Origin: CBDFGT01 sp965247225 | Lineage (GTDB): Bacteria > Pseudomonadota > Alphaproteobacteria > Rhizobiales > Rhizobiaceae | Assembly (NCBI GenBank): GCA_965247225.1 | Contig: CBDFGT010000018.1 | Coordinates: 33,323 to 97,322 of the forward strand | Reading direction: 5' to 3' | Length of the DNA stretch: 64,000 nucleotides | Shown: piece by piece, positions 42,503-52,048 of the stretch | Position numbering within the stretch: position 1 is the first letter of the stretch | Layout of the letters: every line of letters begins with the position of its first letter | Notes under the pieces: model-generated | Databases searched by the model: none | Told to the model about the DNA's origin: nothing | The model's input: only the letters and a program-made list of their open reading frames with translations | Made by a program: the position numbers and the translations under genes

Positions 42503-43297
42503 ATGGCTTCCCTGCGGATTTTCTTCATCCTTTTCAGCGCCGTGGTGATGACACTGGTTCTGGCACCGGTTCATCTGCTCGCCCTTTGGCTGGACTTGCC
42601 GCTGGCGCGAACTATACCGCACATCTGGCACCGCGGTGCCTGTTTTCTCATCGGCATAAGATTGCATGTCAAGGGCTCTGTTGACCCGCGTCGTCCCTTG
42701 CTTCTGGCTGCAAATCACGCTTCATGGTGCGATATTCTGGTCATGGGAGCGCTTGCCGAAGTGGTGTTCATTGCCAAATCCGACATGCGCGACTGGCCGG
42801 TTTTCGGCTGGCTGGCCAGACTGCAACGGACAATTTTTGTGGAGCGTGAAGAAAAGCGAAAGGCCGGGGCGCAGGTCAACGACATTGCGGCACGCCTTGG
42901 GTCCGGTGATATCGTGGTCCTGTTTCCGGAAGGCACAACTTCGGACGGCAACGCGCTTTTGCAATTCAAGACTTCGCTTTTTGGCGCAGCATCGGTCGCC
43001 ACCGCAGGATCCCCCGGCAGGCAGGTCCATGTCCAGCCTGTCTCCATTGCCTATACCGGCGTGCATGGCATGGCGATGGGCCATTTTCACCGCCCGATTG
43101 TGGCCTGGCCCGGTGATGTTCCGCTTCTCTCCCATCTTCTGGGTGTTTTGCGGGAAGGTGCCATAGATGTGACCGTCACCTTTGGGGAAAGCGTTGATTT
43201 TAACGAAAACTCCAGCCGGAAACAGCTTGCCCGCAGCATGGAGGACAAAATCCGGTCCATGCTCACATCAGCATTGCGAGGCCGGGAAACACCATAG
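42503..43297 (+). CDS. plsC: 1-acylglycerol-3-phosphate O-acyltransferase (PlsC family)
   Basis: A 264-residue membrane-associated acyltransferase. A hydrophobic N-terminal helix is followed by the HX4D motif as NHASWCD, a KSDMRDWPVFGWLA segment, and FPEGTTSDG, the third conserved block. It converts lysophosphatidic to phosphatidic acid. AGGGA lies nine bases before the ATG. Specificity could be for other lysolipids, including lyso-ornithine lipid (OlsA), since OlsA belongs to the same family and OlsB is encoded in this window. Confidence 0.88.
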   Translation: MASLRIFFILFSAVVMTLVLAPVHLLALWLDLPLARTIPHIWHRGACFLIGIRLHVKGSVDPRRPLLLAANHASWCDILVMGALAEVVFIAKSDMRDWPVFGWLARLQRTIFVEREEKRKAGAQVNDIAARLGSGDIVVLFPEGTTSDGNALLQFKTSLFGAASVATAGSPGRQVHVQPVSIAYTGVHGMAMGHFHRPIVAWPGDVPLLSHLLGVLREGAIDVTVTFGESVDFNENSSRKQLARSMEDKIRSMLTSALRGRETP

Positions 43298-43355
43298 TAA
43301 CAGATGACGGAAGATTTTCTTTTCCTCCGCTCAAAAACCCTTTAAGACATGGATC

Positions 43356-44777
43356 ATGAACGAACAGACAGCCATTCGCACCCGGGCAGCGCCGCAGCAG
43401 GCGACACCACAGGCAGAAGCGCCAGCACGCAAGGTTTTTGTCAAAACCTACGGCTGCCAGATGAATGTCTATGACAGCGACCGGATGACCGATGCGCTGG
43501 CGAAAGATGGATATGAGGCAACCCAGGTTCTGGAAGAGGCCGATCTGGTTCTTCTCAACACCTGCCATATCCGCGAAAAAGCTGCCGAAAAGGTCTATTC
43601 TGCTCTCGGGCGTCTGCGAGAAATGAAAAAACGTCATGCCAGGGACGGGCGTGAACTGCTCATCGGGGTGGCCGGATGTGTGGCACAGGCCGAGGGCGAC
43701 GAAATCTTGCGCCGCGAGCCTGCCGTTGATCTGGTCATAGGCCCGACAACCTACCACCGCCTGCCGGAAGCGTTGCGACGGGCAAAATCCGGCGAGCGCG
43801 TTGTGGAAACCGAATATTCGGTGGAAGACAAGTTCGAGCATCTGCCGGCAGCGGCAAAGGCGGTAACCCGCAAGCGCGGCGTTTCCGCCTTTCTGACGGT
43901 TCAGGAAGGCTGCGACAAATTCTGCACGTTCTGTGTTGTTCCCTATACCCGCGGGTCAGAGGTTTCCCGCCCGCTGGAGCAGATCCTGACCGAGGCGCGC
44001 CAGCTTGTCGAGGGTGGAGTCTGCGAGCTGACCCTGCTGGGCCAGAATGTGAATGCCTGGCACGGCGTGGACAGTGCAGGCAATGTGCTGGGCCTTGCCG
44101 ATCTTTTACAGCACATGTCGAAGCTGGAAGGCATTGCCCGCCTGCGCTATACGACCAGCCACCCCCGCGATATGGATGACCGCCTGATTGATGCCCATGC
44201 AACGATGGACAAGCTGATGCCCTATCTGCATCTGCCGGTCCAGTCGGGATCAGACCGGATTTTGAAGGCCATGAACCGCAAGCATACGGCAAAGGACTAT
44301 CTGGCCCTGATCGGGCGTATCCGTGCCGCACGGCCGGATATTGCCATGTCGGGTGATTTCATCGTTGGTTTTCCCGGCGAGACCGAAGAGGATTTTCAGG
44401 CCACTCTCGATATTGTCGAAGCGGTCCGGTATGCACAGGCCTATTCGTTCAAATATTCGACCCGTCCGGGAACCCCCGGTGCCGAACTTGGCAACCAGGT
44501 CGCCGAAGATGTGAAGGCTGAAAGGCTGGAACGGTTGCAGGCGCTGTTATTCCGCCAGCAGCAGCAATTCAATCAAAACTGCATTGGCAAGACCATCGAC
44601 CTGTTGCTGGAAAAGCCCGGTCGGGAAGAAGGTCAGCTGGTTGGCCGCTCGCCGTGGCTTCAGCCTGTGAATGTTGATGCAAAAGCTTCGCAAATCGGTG
44701 AGATTGTTAAAGTGCGAATCACTGGTGCGGGAACCAACAGCCTGTTTGCAGACCTGGTGGATATCTCTCACGCATGA
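43356..44777 (+). CDS. miaB: tRNA-2-methylthio-N6-dimethylallyladenosine synthase
   Basis: A 473-residue radical-SAM methylthiotransferase with three domains. The UPF0004 domain supplies Cys34 (YGCQMN), Cys70 and Cys108 for the auxiliary 4Fe-4S cluster. The radical SAM core has CDKFCTFC (Cys186, Cys190, Cys193). A TRAM domain ends the protein. It thiomethylates A37 of tRNAs reading UNN codons. It is coupled to phoH through an ATGA overlap, a pairing widespread in alphaproteobacteria. Confidence 0.97.
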   Translation: MNEQTAIRTRAAPQQATPQAEAPARKVFVKTYGCQMNVYDSDRMTDALAKDGYEATQVLEEADLVLLNTCHIREKAAEKVYSALGRLREMKKRHARDGRELLIGVAGCVAQAEGDEILRREPAVDLVIGPTTYHRLPEALRRAKSGERVVETEYSVEDKFEHLPAAAKAVTRKRGVSAFLTVQEGCDKFCTFCVVPYTRGSEVSRPLEQILTEARQLVEGGVCELTLLGQNVNAWHGVDSAGNVLGLADLLQHMSKLEGIARLRYTTSHPRDMDDRLIDAHATMDKLMPYLHLPVQSGSDRILKAMNRKHTAKDYLALIGRIRAARPDIAMSGDFIVGFPGETEEDFQATLDIVEAVRYAQAYSFKYSTRPGTPGAELGNQVAEDVKAERLERLQALLFRQQQQFNQNCIGKTIDLLLEKPGREEGQLVGRSPWLQPVNVDAKASQIGEIVKVRITGAGTNSLFADLVDISHA

Positions 44778-45853
44778 ACCAAGAGGAGCCTGACCGCTTG
44801 AACACACACGAACTGTTGACTACCCGCCCGCGCCCGTCAACGCCGTCTGCAACAGACACCAACCATTTCGTGCTGACATTCGAGAATAACAGGTTTGCCA
44901 GCGAGCTTTTTGGCCAGTTCGACCAGAACTTGAAGCTCATCGAAGAAAAATTGCAGCTGAAAGCCCAGCCACGCGGAAACTCGGTTTCCATTACCGGCGA
45001 AGTGCAGGCAACCAATCAGGCGCGCCGGGCGCTGGATTTTCTGTATGCCCGGCTGCAAAGCGGCGGTTCTGTGGAACTGTCCGATGTCGAGGGTGCCATC
45101 CGTATGGCGGTTGCGGCGGACGATCAGCTGACCTTGCCGACAATGGAGAAGAAATCCAAATTGTCGATGAGTTCCATTTCCACCCGCAAGAAAACCATTA
45201 TCGCCCGCACACCGACGCAGGATGCCTATATGCGGGCGCTGGAGCGATCGGAACTGGTGTTTGGTGTCGGACCTGCCGGAACAGGAAAGACCTATCTGGC
45301 TGTTGCCTATGCGGCAGCCCTTCTGGAACGTGGTGCCGTCGACAAGATCATCCTGTCACGTCCGGCTGTCGAGGCCGGCGAACGTCTGGGCTTCCTGCCC
45401 GGCGACATGAAAGAAAAGGTCGATCCCTATCTGCGGCCGCTCTATGATGCGCTCTATGATATGATGCCGGGCGACAAGGTCGAGCGCGCCATTACGGCAG
45501 GCGTGATTGAAATTGCACCTCTGGCCTTCATGCGCGGACGCACGCTTTCCAATGCGGTTGTCATTCTCGACGAGGCGCAAAATACAACATCCATGCAGAT
45601 GAAAATGTTTTTGACCCGCCTGGGCGAAAATGCCCGCATGATTGTCACAGGCGATCCGAGCCAGATCGATCTGCCGCGCGGCGTCACGTCCGGTCTTGTC
45701 GAGGCGCTGGAAATCCTTAAAGGTGTCGAAGGCGTTGCGGTCGTGCGTTTCAAGGATGTCGATGTGGTCCGCCATCCTCTGGTCGGTCGCATCGTACGCG
45801 CCTACGATGCCCAATATACGAAGAAAGACGATGCCGGGCAGGTGGAAGGGTGA
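44774..45853 (+). CDS. phoH: PhoH-like ATPase
   Basis: A 359-residue P-loop ATPase of the PhoH/YbeZ family. An N-terminal KH-like region (ending around residue 105) precedes TPTQDAYMRAL and Walker A GPAGTGKT (166-173), then SRPAVEAGERLGFLPGD and the Walker B VILDEAQNTT; VTGDPSQIDLP is sensor 1. It pairs with YbeY in rRNA processing and ribosome quality control. miaB-phoH-ybeY-corC-lnt is a classical conserved operon; here each of the first three overlaps the next by four bases. Confidence 0.96.
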   Translation: MNQEEPDRLNTHELLTTRPRPSTPSATDTNHFVLTFENNRFASELFGQFDQNLKLIEEKLQLKAQPRGNSVSITGEVQATNQARRALDFLYARLQSGGSVELSDVEGAIRMAVAADDQLTLPTMEKKSKLSMSSISTRKKTIIARTPTQDAYMRALERSELVFGVGPAGTGKTYLAVAYAAALLERGAVDKIILSRPAVEAGERLGFLPGDMKEKVDPYLRPLYDALYDMMPGDKVERAITAGVIEIAPLAFMRGRTLSNAVVILDEAQNTTSMQMKMFLTRLGENARMIVTGDPSQIDLPRGVTSGLVEALEILKGVEGVAVVRFKDVDVVRHPLVGRIVRAYDAQYTKKDDAGQVEG

Positions 45854-46371
45854 GTAGAGGCCCGTCAAAACCGCGCCTCGACCTGTTGATTGCGATAGAA
45901 TCAGAAGGCTGGGGTGAGGAAGCACAGTTGCTGGATCAGGCATCGCATGTGCTGGAAACGGCAGCACTCTGGTTGCGGGACAAGGAAAAGCAGAAGTTTG
46001 GCCGTTTTCCGGTTGAAGTCTCGCTGCTGTTTACCGGCGATGAAGCCATTCAGGCCATCAACGCTGAATGGCGTGGTATGGACAAACCCACCAATGTTCT
46101 TTCCTTTCCGGCCTGTCCCCTTTCCCCGGGCGAAAAGCCCGGTCCCATGCTGGGCGACATCATTCTGGCGCGCGAGACACTGGAGCGTGAAGCCATGGAC
46201 ATGAAAAAGCCGTTTCAGGACCACCTGACCCATCTGCTGGTCCATGGTTTTTTGCATCTTTTCGGCTATGATCATATAGAAGATCACGATGCAGAAAAAA
46301 TGGAAGGGCTGGAGAGTAGCATTCTGGCTCATCTTGGCCTATCTGATCCCTACGCGGAAGCGGATATTTGA
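45850..46371 (+). CDS. ybeY: Endoribonuclease YbeY
   Basis: A 173-residue metalloprotein with the zinc motif H132-GFLH136-LFGYDH142. It matures the 16S rRNA 3' end and takes part in ribosome quality control. TNVLSFP precedes it as in all YbeY proteins. Translation starts at GTG inside the phoH stop (GTGA overlap), so the two interacting products are made together. Confidence 0.96.
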   Translation: MSRGPSKPRLDLLIAIESEGWGEEAQLLDQASHVLETAALWLRDKEKQKFGRFPVEVSLLFTGDEAIQAINAEWRGMDKPTNVLSFPACPLSPGEKPGPMLGDIILARETLEREAMDMKKPFQDHLTHLLVHGFLHLFGYDHIEDHDAEKMEGLESSILAHLGLSDPYAEADI

Positions 46372-46392
46372 TCGACTTGACAGTTTGGAACA

Positions 46393-47550
46393 ATGAGTGA
46401 TTTTTCAGATAAGATTGACGGATTGGCCATTGCGGATGAATCCCCGGCAGACGGCGGCGAATCCGGAAGCAGTCTGCAGCGGCCTGAGGCCCCGGGCAAG
46501 GGCCGTGGTTCCTTTTGGTCCCGCGCAACGCGCTTGTGGCGTTCGCAGGGAGAAAACCTTCGCAAGGATATTACCGACGCGCTTTTGACAGATGACGCCA
46601 GCAACACGGCCTTCTCGCCAGAAGAGCGTGCCATGCTGCAAAATATCCTGCTGTTTCGCGAAGTCCGTGTTGAGGATGTGATGGTGCCGCGTGTCGATAT
46701 CGAGGCTGTAGAGCAAAGCATGACCATCGGCGAACTGATGATCCTGTTTGAAGAATCCGGCCGTTCGCGCATGCCGGTCTATTGCGACACGCTGGATGAT
46801 CCGCGCGGTATGGTGCATATTCGCGACCTTCTGTCCTATGTTACAAAACAGGCGCGCAACAAGCGCCGTACCGGAGCTAAAGCAGCATCGTCGCCGCCTG
46901 AAAAAGCGGAAAAGGAAGCCCGCCAGCCGAAGCTCGATTTTGATCTCTCGCGCGTGGATTTAAAGAAAACCGTCGCTGACGCCAATATCATCCGTGAAGT
47001 GCTTTTCGTGCCGCCGTCCATGCTTGCCTCCGATCTGATGGAGCGCATGCAGGCCGCCCGCACCCAGATGGCCCTGGTCATTGATGAATATGGCGGTACA
47101 GACGGCCTTGCCTCCCTGGAAGACATTGTTGAAATGGTCGTCGGCGATATCGAGGATGAGCATGATGACGATGAGGCCATGGTGCAAAAGACATCCGAAG
47201 ATGTCTTTGTTGCCGATGCCCGCGTTGAGCTGGAAGAACTGGCTGAAGTCATCGGCTCTGATTTTGATGTCCGCGACCAGATGGATGATGTTGATACGCT
47301 GGGCGGTCTGGTTTTTGCCGCCCTTGGGCGGATCCCGGTCAGGGGAGAGGTTGTTCAGGCCCTTCCAGGCTTTGAGTTTCATATTCTGGATGCTGATCCG
47401 CGCCGGATCAAGCGCGTGCGCATTACCCGCAAACGTATTGCCCCGCGCCGCCGTCCGCAGTCCAAAGGCGAAAGCGAACGGTTGGCTGCCATGAGAACGG
47501 AAATGTCTGACGCCCAGCCGGAAGACCCGCCGGCGCGACAGACAGAATGA
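46393..47550 (+). CDS. CorC/TlyC-like CBS-domain protein
   Basis: A 385-residue cytoplasmic protein: two CBS domains (VEDVMVPRVDIEAVE and LVIDEYGGTDGLASLED delimit them) and a CorC_HlyC C-terminal domain (VDTLGGLVFAALGRIPVRGEVV). It lacks the DUF21 membrane part of full CNNM/CorB proteins. An inserted Lys/Ala-rich linker (about 155-185) separates the CBS pair. Related proteins affect Mg/Co efflux or haemolysis, but in the ybeY-lnt operon its role is not settled. Confidence 0.92.
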   Translation: MSDFSDKIDGLAIADESPADGGESGSSLQRPEAPGKGRGSFWSRATRLWRSQGENLRKDITDALLTDDASNTAFSPEERAMLQNILLFREVRVEDVMVPRVDIEAVEQSMTIGELMILFEESGRSRMPVYCDTLDDPRGMVHIRDLLSYVTKQARNKRRTGAKAASSPPEKAEKEARQPKLDFDLSRVDLKKTVADANIIREVLFVPPSMLASDLMERMQAARTQMALVIDEYGGTDGLASLEDIVEMVVGDIEDEHDDDEAMVQKTSEDVFVADARVELEELAEVIGSDFDVRDQMDDVDTLGGLVFAALGRIPVRGEVVQALPGFEFHILDADPRRIKRVRITRKRIAPRRRPQSKGESERLAAMRTEMSDAQPEDPPARQTE

Positions 47551-47661
47551 AACCCGGCGCAGTTTTGCCAAGGCACCAAAATACTGACAGAAGACATTTG
47601 CGGTATCGGTGGACTGGCAAATGATTCGGGGTGATAAAGCCTCGGCAGACAAGGTGGATGC

Positions 47662-49254
47662 ATGGAGCGACTTGCTGGAAGGGTTATGCTGAGTTCAGGC
47701 ATGCCGCGAGCCGCGATAGCAATCGTATGCGGGGCGGTTGGCGCACTTGCGCTTGCACCCTTAAATTTTTTTGCTGTCCAGTTTCTGTCTTTTCCCGTTC
47801 TTGTCTGGTTGCTGGATGGTGCCAGCGGCAATCCTGATCGCGGTTTTATCGGAAGGTTGTTTCCTGCCTTTGCCATTGGCTGGCTGTTTGGTCTCGGGTA
47901 TTTTGTTGCAAGCCTCTGGTGGCTTGGCAATGCCTTGCTGGTTGAAGGCGGGATCTATGTCTGGGCCATGCCACTGGCGGTTCTGGGGCTCCCTGCTTTT
48001 CTGGCGGTATATTACGGCCTTGCCGCCATGATTGCCCGCCTGCTCTGGTCGGAGGGCATGGGCCGCATTGCAGCGCTTGCCTTTGCGTTTGGTCTGGCAG
48101 AGTGGCTGCGCAGTGTCGCCTTTACCGGATTTCCCTGGAATTCCGTGGGCTATGCCATCATGCCGTTCCCGCTGATGATGCAGTCGGTACATATTGTGGG
48201 TCTTTTGAGCATGAACGTGCTGGCGGTGTTTGTTTTTGCAGCACCGGCCCTTCTGGCAACACGGCGTGGCAGGGTTCCCGGCACAGGTCTGGCCGTCGTC
48301 CTGTTTGCCGCCCATCTTGGCTACGGTGCCTGGAGCCTGTCGCAACAGGGGCCTGCACCCGACCCTGAACCCAAAATCGTCCGGCTGGTACAGCCCGGCA
48401 TTCCGTTGTCCGATACGCTGTCCGATCAGCAACGCGGCGATATTTTTGAAAAGCATCTGGGCCTGACCGCAGCGCCTCCGGCAGACGGCAGGACACGGCC
48501 GGATGTGATCATTTGGCCGGAAACGGCCATTCCCTTCATCCTCAGCGACCATCAGGATTCCTATGGCCGCATTGCCGATACGCTGCAGGAAGGGCAAGTG
48601 CTGCTGGCCGGTGCCGTGCGCGAAGAGGACGGCGGTGCGGGCACCGCCCCTCGCTATTATAATTCGGTTTATGCCTTTGATGATAACGGCCAGGTAACCG
48701 CCGCTGCCGACAAGGTGCATCTTGTTCCTTTCGGTGAATATCTGCCGTTTGAGAAGATCTTCGATGCCCTCGGACTGAATGCGATTGCAGCCATGCCTGG
48801 CGGCTTTTCTGCAGGCCCCTCGCACAACCTGATTGCAATTCCGGGCCTGCCTGTTTTCTATCCGCTGATTTGCTATGAGGCTATTTTTCCGGACGAAATC
48901 GAACCCGGAGATGCCGCCGCCGATGTACTCGTCAATATCACCAATGACAGCTGGTTTGGAGCAACGCCTGGCCCTTTCCAGCATTTCCAGCAAGCACGGA
49001 TTCTGGCTGTAGAAACCGGAAAACCCATGATAAGGGTGGCAAATTCCGGAATTTCGGCTGTTGTTGATGAAAAAGGCAGAATTATTTCTGGTCTCGATTT
49101 ACAGGCTGTTGGCAGCCTGGATGCAGCCATTCCGGGAAAAACTGCATCAATACAAAACAGGTCCGGACGAAGGCTTAACTTTGGGTTGATTTTGGGACTC
49201 GCATTTATGATTGCAATTTTCACTCGCGTTAGTTTTATTTTGAATAAGAATTGA
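47662..49254 (+). CDS. lnt: Apolipoprotein N-acyltransferase
   Basis: A 530-residue inner-membrane enzyme with about six N-terminal helices and a periplasmic nitrilase domain. The catalytic triad is seen as Glu287 (WPETAIPF), Lys351 (DKVHLVPFGEY) and Cys404 (ICYEAIFPD). It adds the third acyl chain to lipoproteins; the rhizobial homologue was described as ActA, needed for acid tolerance. AAGGTGG lies five bases before the ATG. Confidence 0.96.
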   Translation: MERLAGRVMLSSGMPRAAIAIVCGAVGALALAPLNFFAVQFLSFPVLVWLLDGASGNPDRGFIGRLFPAFAIGWLFGLGYFVASLWWLGNALLVEGGIYVWAMPLAVLGLPAFLAVYYGLAAMIARLLWSEGMGRIAALAFAFGLAEWLRSVAFTGFPWNSVGYAIMPFPLMMQSVHIVGLLSMNVLAVFVFAAPALLATRRGRVPGTGLAVVLFAAHLGYGAWSLSQQGPAPDPEPKIVRLVQPGIPLSDTLSDQQRGDIFEKHLGLTAAPPADGRTRPDVIIWPETAIPFILSDHQDSYGRIADTLQEGQVLLAGAVREEDGGAGTAPRYYNSVYAFDDNGQVTAAADKVHLVPFGEYLPFEKIFDALGLNAIAAMPGGFSAGPSHNLIAIPGLPVFYPLICYEAIFPDEIEPGDAAADVLVNITNDSWFGATPGPFQHFQQARILAVETGKPMIRVANSGISAVVDEKGRIISGLDLQAVGSLDAAIPGKTASIQNRSGRRLNFGLILGLAFMIAIFTRVSFILNKN

Positions 49255-49279
49255 CCAAAAACCCCTAAAAATGCATAGT
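49251..49279 (+). promoter_or_regulatory. Candidate promoter of the praR-like gene
   Basis: TTGACC (49251-49256), 17-base spacer, CATAGT (49274-49279); the -35 covers the lnt stop. The -10 is poor, which would suit a regulated promoter. A 5-base CCGAC/GTCGG hairpin lies at 49324-49337 in the leader. Confidence 0.35.
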
Positions 49280-49405
49280 GGCGTCGAGTAGTCTTCATCA
49301 AGTATGTTTTGTCTAGCTCAAAACCGACCTGCGTCGGAAATGACTCTGGCGCTCTCAGACAGATGATATTCAATAACCGTATGCGGATTTCGTAAGGATA
49401 GAACC

Positions 49406-49825
49406 ATGTTGGAAGTAAAGAAAAAGCCGAACCCGATTGATATTCATGTTGGCAGCCGCATCAGACTGCGCCGCACCATGCTGGGTATGAGTCAGGAAAA
49501 GCTGGGCGAAGCACTTGGAATTACTTTCCAGCAGATTCAGAAATATGAAAAAGGCACAAACCGCGTGGGTGCAAGTCGCCTGCAGAATATTTCCAACATC
49601 CTGAATGTTCCGGTGGCTTTTTTCTTCGAGGATGCACCGGGTGACAATGCCAACACACAGTCCGGAATGGCGGAAGCCCATTCCTCGAACTATGTCGTTG
49701 ACTTCCTGTCTTCCTCGGAAGGTTTGCAATTGAACCGCGCTTTTGTGAAAATTTCCGATGCCAAGGTTCGTCGCAAGCTGGTTGACCTGGTCAAGGCACT
49801 GGCTGCCGACGCTGAAGCCGAATAA
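49406..49825 (+). CDS. XRE-family regulator, PraR/PhrR-like
   Basis: A 139-residue protein with a Cro/C1 helix-turn-helix (VGSRIRLRRTMLGMSQEKLGEALGI... IQKYEKGTNRVGASRL). It closely resembles the PraR/PhrR group of rhizobia, which regulates biofilm attachment, quorum sensing or acid response and sits between lnt and metK there. AAGGA is seven bases before the ATG. The C-terminal region is polar without a recognised domain. Confidence 0.88.
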   Translation: MLEVKKKPNPIDIHVGSRIRLRRTMLGMSQEKLGEALGITFQQIQKYEKGTNRVGASRLQNISNILNVPVAFFFEDAPGDNANTQSGMAEAHSSNYVVDFLSSSEGLQLNRAFVKISDAKVRRKLVDLVKALAADAEAE

Positions 49826-49854
49826 GATCGAAATCCGGCGATTTGAATTCCGGG

Positions 49855-49871
49855 AGCGGGCTATGCCCGCT
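49855..49871 (+). terminator. Terminator-like hairpin after the praR-like gene
   Basis: AGCGGGC-TAT-GCCCGCT is a perfect 7-base stem followed by TCTTGCGTTTT. The T run is broken, so strength is uncertain. Confidence 0.6.
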
Positions 49872-49962
49872 TCTTGCGTTTTATCAACAATTGAAACCCC
49901 CGCTTGACTCACATAGATTGCGGTTCTGTCGTCCCTTCATTCCCCTCTTCTGATGGTTCATC

Positions 49963-51180
49963 ATGGTATTGTCCGGCAAACGCATTCTTCTGGTGATTTC
50001 CGGTGGCATTGCTGCCTATAAAAGCCTTGATCTGATCCGCCGGCTGCGCGAACGGGGAGCGCAGGTCCGGCCTGTCATGACAAAGGCGGCGGAGGAATTT
50101 GTTACCCCGCTTGCTGTCGGTGCCTTGTGTGCAGATAAAGTCTATACGGAATTGTTTTCCCGGGAAGACGAACAGGATGTTGGCCATATCCGTCTGGCCC
50201 GGGATTGCGATATGGTGGTCGTAGCGCCTGCCACCGCCGATGTGATGGCCAAAATGGCAAATGGCCTTGCCAATGATCTGGCCTCTGCCATTCTTCTGGC
50301 AACAACCCGTCCTGTTCTCCTTGCACCGGCCATGAACCCGGCCATGTGGATGCACAAGGCAACCCGGCGAAACCATGAGACCCTGCTTTCGGACGGTATC
50401 CATTTCATCGGTCCAAAATCCGGGGAAATGGCGGAATCCGGTGAGGCCGGAACAGGACGCATGGCAGAGCCGCTGGAAATAGTGGAAGCCATCGAGGCAT
50501 TGCTGCACCCCGCTGCAAAGCCATTGCGCGGCAAGACAGCGCTGGTCACGTCCGGGCCAACGCACGAGCCTGTTGATCCGGTGCGCTATATTGCCAACCG
50601 GTCTTCCGGCAAACAGGGCCATGCCATTGCCCGTGCGCTGGCGGCACTGGGGGCGGATGTCACACTGGTGTCCGGTCCGGTGACATTGGCAGACCCGCCG
50701 GGGGTCAGGACCGTGCATGTTGAAACTGCTGCCCAGATGCTGGACGCTGCCCTTGCCGCCTTGCCGGCAGATATCGCCGTTATGGTTGCAGCCGTTGCTG
50801 ACTGGCGGGTTGCGGTCGAGGCCTACAACAAGATCAAGAAGATTCCCGGTGCCGCACCTGCGCCGCTGAAACTGGTGGAGAATCCTGATATTCTCAAAAC
50901 ACTGGGCCACCATCCGAAAAGACCCGGCTTTCTGGTCGGCTTTGCAGCAGAAACGCGCGATCTTCTGGCCAATGCCCGGGCCAAGCTTGCCAGCAAGGGC
51001 GCTGATGTCATTGTCGCCAATGATGTGTCGCATCCGTCAGGAACGGGCGCAGGTGTGATGGGGGGAGACCGCAACCAGATCACACTGGTCAGCGCCGCCG
51101 GTGCCGAGGTTTGGCCGGAGATGGACAAGGGCGCGGTTGCCGACGCCCTGGCCGGATGGATCTGTGAAAAGATCACATAG
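49963..51180 (+). CDS. coaBC: Bifunctional phosphopantothenoylcysteine decarboxylase / phosphopantothenate-cysteine ligase
   Basis: A 405-residue CoaBC. The CoaC flavoprotein half has SGGIAAYKS, the catalytic His75 (HIRLARD), VAPATAD and PAMNPAMW. The CoaB half has TSGPTHEPVDPVRYIANRSSGKQG and AAVADWR with KIKK. It makes 4'-phosphopantetheine for coenzyme A. Where E. coli Dfp has the catalytic Cys158 in ACGDIGPGRM, this protein reads AESGEAGTGRM, with no Cys. I believe related Hyphomicrobiales proteins share this, but could not check. Its 3' end overlaps the convergent amidotransferase gene by 8 bases. Confidence 0.95.
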   Translation: MVLSGKRILLVISGGIAAYKSLDLIRRLRERGAQVRPVMTKAAEEFVTPLAVGALCADKVYTELFSREDEQDVGHIRLARDCDMVVVAPATADVMAKMANGLANDLASAILLATTRPVLLAPAMNPAMWMHKATRRNHETLLSDGIHFIGPKSGEMAESGEAGTGRMAEPLEIVEAIEALLHPAAKPLRGKTALVTSGPTHEPVDPVRYIANRSSGKQGHAIARALAALGADVTLVSGPVTLADPPGVRTVHVETAAQMLDAALAALPADIAVMVAAVADWRVAVEAYNKIKKIPGAAPAPLKLVENPDILKTLGHHPKRPGFLVGFAAETRDLLANARAKLASKGADVIVANDVSHPSGTGAGVMGGDRNQITLVSAAGAEVWPEMDKGAVADALAGWICEKIT

Positions 51181-51979
51181 CCATTGCCAGGGCCGCCTGG
51201 GCACGCAACGTACCAAACTGGCTGGCTTCCACGCCACGGTCACTTAAAATGATCGCGCTGCCGGAGGGGATTTCAATCCAGCAGTTGATATCATCATTCA
51301 GCGGTTCTGAAACGAGGCAATAGCCCGGACCCGCCCCTAGTGGCGCTGCATAGAGGGTTGGAGCCCTTGCATCTGTCGCGTAGCGCACGGCATAGAGCGT
51401 TTTCCCGTCGGAAAAGGCCGATGTGCTGCGCACCAGAACCTCGCAATGCAGCCTTGCTGCCAGCCGTTCAATATAGTCTATGGCTTCAAACATGGCACCG
51501 AGCGGATCCTTTTCCAGGCCGAACTGCAGGGCCAGCAGAAACAGCAGCTCGGAATCCGTTGTTCCCTGGCGGGCAGAAAACAGCGGATCATCCAGCATGG
51601 CTTCCAGCGGACGGCGCAGCCGGTCAAAATCGGCAATACGTCCGTTGTCCATGAAAGACCATGAACCATAGCTGTAAGGGTGGCAATTGTCCCGCTTTGT
51701 CCCGCCTGTAGTTGCCGCACGAACATGCGCCAGAAACAACGGGGACTTGATCTGTCTTGCAAGGCTCTTGAGATTGCAGTCCGACCATGCGGGCAGAATA
51801 TCGCGGTAGCGTCCGGGTTCCGCATGGTCGCCATACCAGGCAATGCCAAAACCGTCCCCGTTGGTCTGGGTCATGGCCAGTGTGGCGCAATGGGACTGTT
51901 CAATCAGCGAATGCGCAGGTGAAGATACCAGTTCTTCCAGATAGAGCGGCTCTCCGCGATAGGCTGCCCAGCGACACAT
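51173..51979 (-). CDS. Class II glutamine amidotransferase (YafJ-like)
   Basis: A 268-residue Ntn-hydrolase. After Met removal the protein begins with the nucleophile Cys2 (MCRWAAYRG), and carries NGDGFGIAWYG, LAHVRAATTG and NCHPYSYGSWSFMDNG, the glutamine-binding and oxyanion motifs. It is a stand-alone glutaminase domain similar to YafJ and EgtC; an amide-forming or gamma-glutamyl-hydrolase role is possible. The acceptor is unknown. Confidence 0.9.
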   Translation of the reverse strand: MCRWAAYRGEPLYLEELVSSPAHSLIEQSHCATLAMTQTNGDGFGIAWYGDHAEPGRYRDILPAWSDCNLKSLARQIKSPLFLAHVRAATTGGTKRDNCHPYSYGSWSFMDNGRIADFDRLRRPLEAMLDDPLFSARQGTTDSELLFLLALQFGLEKDPLGAMFEAIDYIERLAARLHCEVLVRSTSAFSDGKTLYAVRYATDARAPTLYAAPLGAGPGYCLVSEPLNDDINCWIEIPSGSAIILSDRGVEASQFGTLRAQAALAMAM

Positions 51980-52048
51980 GTATCCACACCCGACTTTCTC
52001 AAATACTGACGCTACAGAACGATAAATTCAAAAGATGATCCGACAGGG

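Noticed and set aside
51976..51990. DnaA box (TGTATCCACA)
   Set aside because: Single near-match without a cluster or AT-rich unwinding region; no origin genes nearby.
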